Of a stretch of 64,000 nt of DNA, positions 22,779 to 32,554 are shown in pieces. This DNA is from Cavenderia fasciculata (taxonomy: Eukaryota; Evosea; Eumycetozoa; Acytosteliales; Cavenderiaceae): positions 868,001 to 932,000 of the forward strand of contig NW_004457624.1 of the NCBI RefSeq assembly GCF_000203815.1, written 5' to 3'. The notes under the pieces were generated by a model. It was not told the origin of the DNA, did no database searches, and saw only the letters and a list, made by a program, of their open reading frames with translations. A program made the position numbers and the translations under genes. Each line of letters starts with the position of its first letter. Position 1 is the stretch's first letter.

Positions 22779-24375
22779 ATGCGGGACTGGTTAAACTCTC
22801 CATCAGGTATTCCTCATGCCATCAACACTCCTCGATATAGAAATGAAAGAGAGTTGCGTCAGCACGTGAGCAGAAGTGACTTGTTAGATTTATGCAGGCA
22901 ATTGGGTGTAGAGTATAGAACGTATGAACAAACAATCAACGGTATACTGCTCACAAATGTAAAGAAAAAGTTTACAACAATCAACAAAACAAAGACAAAG
23001 GATGAACACAACTCTATGAATGATTACAATAGAGGTGCATTAGAGTATACTCTACCGTGGTCAATCATACAACGTATATTGACATATGCTTCTCAATACA
23101 ACTCGAGATGTACTTGTGTCATGGTTGATAGAGATACTTTAAAGAGAAATGATTCTCAAACAAGACAGAAACTCATTTTGGATCGATTAGTTCAAGATAA
23201 ATGTGATCCTCAATTCCAAACTATACTTCATACCTCTATGATGCTACAAAATGAAATGAAGAAACGTTCACTCACTAGAGATCAACTATGTCCTCTTCAT
23301 CAATTCGATCATGATCAAGGATTCAAACCAAACATTGAACTTGAAGGAATATCTTGTCAAGTATCACGAGAGGATTGTAGATGGATGCGTAGTATGGCAT
23401 TGCTAAGCAAGAGAGTATTTGCATTTATATCAACCACACTCTTTACCAACATTGTAATGGATCCAACAGCCGACACGTGGAGTCATATCACCAACAACTA
23501 TTGTATCATCAAACAACCAAAGATATTGACATATGTCTCTCCATCATCTGACACTCAACTCTTCTTACAAACAAATCACAGTCCTCTTCATCCTTCCAAT
23601 TTCTAAAGAATGTTGAAAAGATATACATTAGCGGTTTACATCTAGTTGAAAAGGTTTCAACTATCGAATCATTAATCAACTCCACACCATCACTTCGATC
23701 AATCACTATTAATTGTATAATCAACCAATTCGTGATGATTGACCTATTTAAAGGACAGTCTCTAAAATCAATTACATCAATCAACTTTGGAAAAGTAGTA
23801 GACCCTCGTTATAATGCTGGTGGTGATGAGAACCCTTTCTTGGTTGGCAATATTATTCAACCTACATCAAGTCTTACAAAGATTATTCTCCCATTTGCTT
23901 TTGATTGGAATAGTCTAAGCATTGATGTCAAACAAAACCTTCGAGTCATTTCACTAATGTTTAGAGATCCATACCAACCAATCCCATTCAACCCAATCGA
24001 TTTTCCAAACCTTCGACATGTTCATACAAAGCCGAATAGACAAGGTATATTTCCTGATATTCCAAGCTGCGTCAATACGATAACATTTCTCGGTCCCGTA
24101 TCTTGGCGAGTGATTGATACATTCTCCAAGGCAAATATCTCAACTCTTCGAGTAAGATTATATGATCTTGAAAAGAATTTATATCTAAACAAGATTACAT
24201 CTCTCAAAAAGTTGGTACTCTTTTCCTCCTCAACAACCATTTGCCAAAACCAATTCAATTATTTTATCAATGATATGGGATTTGATTATTATGGTTCATC
24301 ATTATCTATTCAATCAAACACAAAGAAATTAATTTATATTAAAAGAGATAGTGAAACAAATCATTCAACAATAAC

Positions 24376-24409
<34 letters not shown>

Positions 24410-25687
24410 TACCAAATAGATCAACAACAAGTTGTTTCAACACCAACGTCAATCAACAACAATAATAATATTATTTTACCAAATACAATTATCAACAAAA
24501 TAATCAAAATGACATGGAAATTAAGAGAACGTTGTACATGTGTTTATGAAAAAGAAACTATTCAAAAATGGATTAAAATTGGATACGATATTCTAAAAGA
24601 TGAACAAGAACTAGATCGATTCAATGAAATGAAGAATAATTGTCCAACTCATTTCTCACATACTCAACCATACAAACCATTAACATATGATTTGAAAAGT
24701 AGTAATCGATCTAAATTACAATTGGGACTTATCAACAAAGATATATTTAATTATATTGCCAAGAATTGTTTCTCAATTGTTGATCTAGAGTATCATCGGG
24801 AGAATGCTACTCAACACATAAAAAATCAATATTGTGTTGCATTCAAACACTTTACAACTATAATAGGTTCAAGTGATCAACATTTTCCACGGATCCTCCT
24901 CAATATCAAAGACAATCATCCACATATTACCAAGGTGATTCTCTACAACTTGGACTATCTACAAGATATTATCAAACTATTACCAAACCTCAGTTCGATT
25001 GACTTTTCAAAACCGCGAACCAATTCCTATGGTAACATCGATATAACCAATCTTCACAAACTTAAACACCTAACTAAATTGGATCTAACAAGTGCATACT
25101 TTGGCGATGATTCCAGATTAATCGATGAAATCAAAGATATGCCACTCAAAAAACTATGTCTCTCAAATAACTTTCTCTACCGAAAGCTCCCACTTTGGTT
25201 GAAACAATCAATCACCAAGATATCTGCCAGTCCATTTTGGGGATACCTAGATCAATTCCCAAACATCCAACATATTGTGATTGATAATAGGTTCAGTAGA
25301 GACTCTTCGTGGTGCAAACTACCAAATACTGTTACAAAAGTCACATGCACTGAGGAGATTGGGTTTCTTCCTCACAACAAATCAGTGAGAAAAGTAATAC
25401 TCAAAACCCGATGGCAAGAAAATATCACCGGTCCATTTCTATTTCTCAAAACACTTTCATCACCACAGTGCTCACATGTCCAAACCATTATCTATTGTTG
25501 TCCCGACACTTTCCAAGTTCCCAATGATTTATTCAATGATTTCAAGTATCAAATCGATTACAGTAGAACTAGTTTGGATGACAACAAACCTCAATATTTA
25601 AAATTATCAAGAATCAATCAAAATCCGGTCTCAAACCAAGATAGTTCTTCCACAGATATATTTAAACGGTATTGCAAGATTATGTAA
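22779..25687 (+). pseudogene. Array unit 4: family member with one frameshift, ending in CaaX (CKIM)
   Basis: Starts MRDWLNSPSGIPHAINTPRY with the SAP/LEM-like motif (RELRQHVSRSDLLDLCRQLG...INGILLTNVKKKF) and the first F-box-like/CxC...CPLH segment. At about 23564 one T is missing relative to sisters (CTCTTCTTAC against CTCTTCTTTAC), so the upstream frame stops at 23606. The second frame, open to 25687, holds the LRR part of module 1, the poly-Asn linker, the full module 2 and the end RYCKIM. Apart from that one base the gene looks healthy, so a sequencing error or a very young inactivation are both possible. If intact it would be a 960-970 residue protein. Confidence 0.72.
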
Positions 25688-25970
25688 ACAAACCCTTTAA
25701 ATAAATAAATAATAAATCATTCTTTCCTTTTTTGCAACCGAGATGCATTATATATTCACAACTAGTTGTTAATATTGAATTTTCTTTGTGATACTCAAGA
25801 AGGGTTACTGTTTGGTTGGGAGAGGTTTAAAAACAAAAGTATTTACCTGTCTATATTCTCTTTCTTTTTTTAATTTTTTGCATTTTCAAGCAGCACAAAA
25901 AAGCAAAGTTGTTATCTCTATTAAGTATCTAGATTAATAATTTTCATAGATATATAATTAGCTATCAAAG
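25688..25970. other. Intergenic spacer in the array
   Basis: A 283-bp AT-rich spacer with a T-rich tract near 25860-25875. Presumably the terminator of unit 4 and the promoter of unit 5. No gene seen. Confidence 0.4.
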
Positions 25971-27479
25971 ATGCGACAATGCGATATCACTGAAGAACAG
26001 CTGCGTCAGATGGGTAGAGTAGGCATTCAAGATAAATGCAAGCAATTGGGTATACCTTTTTCTCATAAAGATTCATCTGAACAATTGATCAACAGTATAT
26101 TGCTCAAGAACGTAAAGAAAAGGTTTACAATAACAAAGAAAAAGATAGACAATAATGATCAACAACACACCAACACGATGAATCATTATAATCGAGGTGC
26201 ATTAGAGTATGCTCTACCATGGCCTATCGTACAACGTATATTGACACTTATGTATCAATACAGCTCTCGATGTAATTGTGTTCATAGAGATGCGTTAGAT
26301 AGGGCATTCGTGGCACAAAAAAGATTGACAACCTTTAACCCTCAAGTTCAAGATCAACATCAGATCGAGTTGCTCCTTCATACCAACATGATGCTACAAA
26401 GTGAAGTGAACCAACATTCACTCACTAGAGATCAACTATGTACTATTCATCAATTCAATCTCGATCAAGGATATGAACCAAGCTTTGCGCAATATACTTA
26501 TAGATGGATGCGTAGTATGGCATTGCTAAGCAAGAGAGTATTTGCATTTATATCAACCACACTATTCACCAACATTGTGATGGATCCAACAGCCGACACA
26601 TGGAGACATATCACCAACAACTATTGTATCATCAAACAACCAAAGATACTGACACTTGTCTCTCCATCATCTGACACTCAACTCTTCTTTACAAACAAAT
26701 CACAGTCCTCTTCATCCGTCCAATTTCTAAAGAATGTTGAAAAAATATACATCAACAATCCGCATCTAGTTGAAAAGGTAGCAACGATCAGATCATTAAT
26801 CAAACTGACGCCATCGCTTCGATCACTCACCATTAATTGTATAATCAACCAATCAGTGATGACTGACCTATTTAAAGACCCATCAATGAAAACAATTACT
26901 TCAATCAACATTGCAAAAATAGATTCCTGGCATATGAATGAAGTTTGGAGTCCTTTCTCTTTTGGTAATCTTTTTCAACCCACATCAAGTCTTGTCACAA
27001 AGATTATCCTACCACAACAATTGGGGTTGGACAGATTGGACATTGGTACCAAACACAATCTTCAGGCTATTTCATTATTTTACCAACCCCAAGTACTACT
27101 CAAATCAATCGAATTTCCAAACCTTCGTCATGTCCATATTGTTAGTGGTGATATGATTCCCGACATACCAAGAAGAGTAGATACCATCACATATCATGGC
27201 ACGTTATCATTGGAGGTTATTGATGCCATTTCAAAGTTAAATATCTCGACACTTCGAGTGAAACCATTTGATCTTGAAAAGAGCGTATATTTAAACAAGA
27301 TTACCTCTCTCAAAAAGATAGTACTCCTCTCCTCTGGAACTATTTTTGAAAGTCATGTCAATCACTTCAAACAAATTGGATTTGATTATGATGGTTCATC
27401 ATTCTCGGAGCATTCAAATACAAGGAAAGCAATATTTATTAAAAAAGATGGTGAAACAAATCATTCTGCATTAACTATA

Positions 27480-27510
<31 letters not shown>

Positions 27511-28775
27511 TTCAAATGATTTCAACATTATCATCATCCAACAATAACAATATTATTTTACCAAATACGATTATCAACAAAATAATCAAAATGACATGGA
27601 AATTAAGAGAACGTTGTACATGTGTTTATGAAAAAGAAACTATTCAAAAATGGGTTAATATCGGATACGATATTCTAAAAGATGAACAAGAACTAGATCG
27701 ATTCAATCAAATGAAGAATAATTGTCCAACTCATTTCTCACATACTCAACCATACAAACCATTGACATATGATTTGAAAAATAGTAATCGATCTAAATTA
27801 CAATTAACACTTATCAACAAAGATATATTTGATTATATCTCCAAGACCTGTTTCTCAGTTATCAACCTTGACCATTTTGGTACATCTCACTCTCAAACGA
27901 TTGATAATCCTTATTGTGTTGCATTCAAACACTTTACAACTTTAAAAGGGAATATTGGTCATATTCCCAGACTCCATCTCGAAATGAAAGACAATCTTCA
28001 ATACATTACCAAAGTGGTTCTTTTTACTGGTAATTGTCTTCAAGATATAATCAAACTATTACCAAACCTTACAACAATAGACAAATCAAAATACTCTGTT
28101 TATAGTAATGACACGTCGCGTGGATTAGATATAACCAATCTTCACCAACTCAAATACCTTACTAAATTGGATTTATCGACTCAAATAAGCAAAGGTTCAT
28201 TACTGGATGAAATCAAAGACATGTCTCTCAAAAAACTATGTCTTGCACCTTGGTACACAATCCCTCAACTACCATACAAATTAAGACAGTCAATCACAAA
28301 GATAACAGCATATAATGTGCCTTCAATGGATCAATTTCCAAACCTCAACCATGTGGTTATTAACGATATGTGTGATGCCATCGAGTTTAAATTACCTAAT
28401 ACTGTTACAAAAGTAACAACGTATCGCTATCAGATTGACTTTCTAGCTCACAACAAATCAGTTAGACAACTAAAACTCAAAGGTCCATACCAAGATAGCA
28501 AAGAACTTGACAAATTCATAAAGACAATCTCCACATCAGAGTATTCGCATGTTCAAACCTTGGTGTATTGCGGTGATGACACATTCCAGGTTTCAAGAGA
28601 TTTATTCAATGATTTCAATTATCAAATTGATTATAGTAGAACTAGTTTGGATTACAACATGGCTCAATATTTAAAACTGTCAAGAATCAACAAAGATCTT
28701 GATAAAAGTGTCTATTCCCCATCATTGAACACAAGATCTCATCATCATCATCATCATAGCTGCATCATTATGTAA
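25971..28775 (+). CDS. Array unit 5: double F-box-like/LRR protein ending in CaaX (CIIM)
   Basis: Intact, 934 residues, start MRQCDITEEQLRQMGRVGIQ. N-terminal SAP/LEM-like motif (IQDKCKQLGIPFSHKDSSEQ, then LINSILLKNVKKRF). Module 1: LPWPIVQRILTLMYQ, RCNCVH...LCTIHQFN (the CxC and CxxH ligands are kept although Pro is lost), then ALLSKRVFAFIS and LRR-like strands. Poly-Asn linker at about 27480-27515. Module 2: LPNTIINKIIKMTWKLRERC...NCPTHF, then LINKDIFDYISKTCFSVINL and LRRs (LTTIDKSK, LTKLDLST). The tail has a seven-residue His run followed by SCIIM, a farnesyl-type CaaX box. The most divergent complete copy in its LRR regions, which argues that it is not a very recent duplicate. Confidence 0.8.
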
Positions 28776-28979
28776 ACTTTTAAACTAAATAATCCACTTT
28801 GAAAAAGCTACATTTATTTTTTTAACAACTTTCAAATTATTGACATGATTAATATTCTTTACTTTTGGTTGGTTCGAACTATTGTTTATTTTCTTTGATT
28901 CATTTTATCTTTTTCATTCATCAGATAGAGATATATATATATATATAGTAATTAGATTGATTAAGATGAAGAAAGGGTT

Positions 28980-29287
28980 TCCTGATTAGTATATATCTCC
29001 ACCAGGTACTCATGCAATCACACCAGGCTCAAGATCGCAAAGAATTTGACACTTTTTTAAAGACCATCTCCATATCAGAGTATTCACATGTTCAAACTAT
29101 TGTCTATTGTGATGACCAACCTTTCCACATTCCCAGAAAATTATTCAATGATTTCAAGTATCGTATTGAGTATGGTAGAACTAGTTTGGATTACAGCATG
29201 TCCCATTATTTAAAATTATCAAGAATTGATCATCCATCTGAAACTTTGACAAAATCTAATCATGATCATGGATGTAACATTATGTAA
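28980..29287 (+). pseudogene. Array unit 6: internally deleted remnant keeping both ends and CaaX (CNIM)
   Basis: The 5' piece (about 28986-29023) resembles the start of units 7 and 8 (ATATCTCCACCAGGTACTCATGCAATCACACC, encoding an ISPPGTHAIT-like peptide). It then jumps directly to the C-terminal segment shared by all members: EFDTFLKTISISEYSHVQTI, FHIPRKLFNDFKYRIEYGRT, SLDYSMSHYLKLSRID and the end HGCNIM. More than 2.5 kb of the middle is missing. An ATG at 29012 opens a 91-residue frame through the C-terminal part, so a tiny prenylatable peptide could be made, but I regard this as a deletion remnant. Confidence 0.75.
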
Positions 29288-29493
29288 ACTTTTAAAAATA
29301 CCAACGACAAAGGTATCAATATTTCCAATTAATTAATTTATAATTATTTTAAATCAAATAATACAAAAAATAAATAATAGTATTTTATGCACTACTTTTT
29401 TTTTTTTTGTTTTTTTTTCTAAATGTAGTTACTTGACCTTCGAATAGATATAATTAATAATAGTCATACTATCGAATAGATATAATAATAGGA

Positions 29494-32345
29494 ATGAGTG
29501 TGAGAGGGATAAATTCATATCATATCTCTTCACCAGGTATTCATGCAATCACAACTTTTAGATATGATAGTGAAAGAGAGTTGCGCCGGTTAGAAAGAAG
29601 AAAACTTGTAGATAAATGCAAGCAACTAAAAGTACAAACAACATACTCTAGTTCAGACGGAGAAATGATCAACAGTATACTGCTAGCACAGGTAAAGAAT
29701 AAGTTTACAACAATCAACAAAAAGACAAAGGATGAACACAACACTATGAATGATTATAATAGGGCTATACTCTACCATGGCCAATAGTACAAAGTATATT
29801 GACATATGCTTCTCAATACAACTCTCTTTGTACTTGTGTTAATAGAGATGAGTTAAAGAGAACTTATCAAACAAGATCGAGACCAAAATATTGCGATCAA
29901 GATGATCATCAACATCAAATGGTCCTTCATACCAACATGATGACACACGGTGATATGAAACAACATTCACTCACTCGAGATCAACTATGTCCTCTTCATC
30001 AATTCAATCTCGATCAAGGGTATGAACCAAACTTTGTGCTAGGCAGTCCACCGCCGCCGTTATACAAGGTATCAAGAGAGAGTTGTAGATGGATGCGTAG
30101 TATGGCATTACTAAGCAAGAGAATATTTGCATTCATATCAACGACACTATTTACCAACATTGTAATGGATCCAACAGCAGATACATGGAGTCATATCACT
30201 AACAACTATTGTATCATCAAACAACCAAAGATATTGACACTTGTCTCTCCATCATCTGACACTCAACTCTTCTTTACAAACAAATCACAATCCTCATCAT
30301 CCATTCAATTTCTAAAGAATGTCGAAAAGATATACATTAAAGGTACTCATCTAGTTGAAAAGGTAGCAACTATTAGATCATTAATCAACTTGACACCATC
30401 TCTAACGTCACTCACTGTAAAGTGTGAGATTGAACAATCAGTAATAATTGACCTTTTAAATTACCCAACTAAATCAATGACATCAATCAACTTTGGCAAT
30501 GCAGAAGTTCATCATTCAAGAGGTGAGAGACCATTCAAGTCTGACTGTCTTATTCAAAATCTTACAAAGATCATTCTCCCATTTTCATTTGATTGGAATA
30601 GTTTGAGCAAAGACATTAAACATAATCTTCAAGTCATTTCACTAATGTATTCACGCACTTTTCATACTCAACCAATCCAAGACAATATCAAATTAAGTGC
30701 AATAGATTTTCCAAATCTTCGACATGTTCATACCAAAGACAATAGTGGAAAAGCTCCAAACATTCCAGAGCATATTGATAAAGTTACCTATCTGGAAGAG
30801 GTATCTAAAGATGTCATAAACCTCCTTTCAATGTTTAATATTTCAACACTGCGAGTAAGATCAATCTATGTGAGATATTTGACTGATTACAACAAGATAT
30901 CATCTCTCAAAAAGATTGTAATCTTTTCAAAAACAGATATTTGTGCAACTGAAATCAATCATTTCAATAGTATTGGATTTGATTTTATTGGCTCAATGGC
31001 AAAATCAAATCAAAGGAAATTAATATTTATCAAAAATGGTGAAACAAATCATAATAACCCAATAACTTTAAATAATAATAATAATAGTCCCCAATTGCCA
31101 ATCAAAACAACAACAACTATATCATCCAACAACAACAACAATATTATTCTTCCAAATATAATTATCAACAAAATAATCAAAATGACATGGAAATTAAGAG
31201 AACGTTGTACATGTGTTTATGAAAAAGAAACTATTCAAAAATGGATTAATATTGGATATGATATTCTAAAAGATGAACAAGAACTAGATCGATTCAATCA
31301 GATAAAGAATAATTGTCCAACTCATTTCTCAAATACTCAACCATATCAACCATTAACATATGATTTGAAAAGTAGTAATCGATCTAAATTACAATTGGCA
31401 CTTATCAACAAAGATATATTTGATTATATCTCTAACAATTGTTTCTCAATTATCAATCTCGAGCACTGTGATAAAAAATATATAACCAAACACACTAAAA
31501 ATCCATATTGTGTTGCACTCAAACACTTAACAACAATCAAATGTAATACAGACCATGACATGAATATTGACAATATCTACACAAATATCCAAGACAATTT
31601 TCCAAACATTACCAAATTGGTTCTCTTTAATATAGATCGATTCCAAGATATCATTAAATTAGTACCCAACCTCACTTCGATTGACATTACCAAACATATT
31701 GGGGTCGGATTGGATATCACCAATCTTCACCAACTCAAAAACCTCACCAAATTGGATATATGGACACAAAGAATCCGAAAAGGGTCATTTTTGGATGAAA
31801 TCAAAGACATGTCTATCAAAAAGCTATGTCTTCCAATCAATTATTTTGACCAACTCCATCAACTTCCACTTGGACTACGACAGTCAGTCACCAAGATAAC
31901 AGCTGCACCCATATTGGATCTCGACGATTTCCCAAACCTCAACCATGTTGTGATTAACGGATGGCCTGATTCCAACCCATTAAAACTACCAAATACAGTA
32001 ACAAAGGTCACATCATACAAGTATCAGATTGACTTTGTAGTTCACAACAAATCAGTCAAAAAACTCAAAGTTGTCGTTCCAATTTTAAATCGTGGACCTT
32101 TTGAGCTATTACTCAAAACTCTTTCATCGCCACAGTGCTCACCTGTTCAAACATTTATTTATGGTTGTCATGGTTCATTTCAAATTCCCAGCTATTTATT
32201 CAATGATTTTAATTATCGAATAGAGTATAGTAGGACTAGTTTAGATGACAACATGGCTCAATATTTAAAATTATCAAGAATTGATCAATCTCAAGTTGCC
32301 TTCTCAAATAAAAAAGCTGATCATAATAAGTGCAATACTATGTAG
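29494..32345 (+). pseudogene. Array unit 7: family member with a short early deletion, ending in CaaX (CNTM)
   Basis: Starts MSVRGINSYHISSPGIHAIT, then the SAP/LEM-like motif (RELRRLERRKLVDKCKQLKV...INSILLAQVKNKF). At about 29761 roughly 11 bases present in sisters (within the codons for RGALEY) are missing, which puts the rest out of frame; the first frame ends at 29787. The remainder is open to 32345 and encodes LCTCVN...LCPLHQFN, ALLSKRIFAFIS, module 1 LRRs, a short Asn linker, full module 2 (LPNIIINKIIKMTW, RCTCVY...NCPTHF, LINKDIFDYISNN) and the end HNKCNTM. Probably a young pseudogene, though translation of the downstream part cannot be excluded. Confidence 0.72.
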
Positions 32346-32554
32346 AGAGAGATATATATATAGATAGATATAGATATATATAGATAGATAGATATATCCA
32401 CATTCTTTTAAATTAAAAGAGAAAAGACAACTAAAAATAGATTCCACCACCCCCCCAACAACACAAAATATTTCTGTCTTTTTTTTGATCAACCACTACT
32501 AGTAATTTTGATCATTATTTTTTTGCTGTAGTTATAGAATTAGAATAATAAATA

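Noticed and set aside
32340-32492. ORF of 62 residues antisense to the end of unit 7
   Set aside because: Built from ATAGATAT repeats and the antisense of a conserved coding end.
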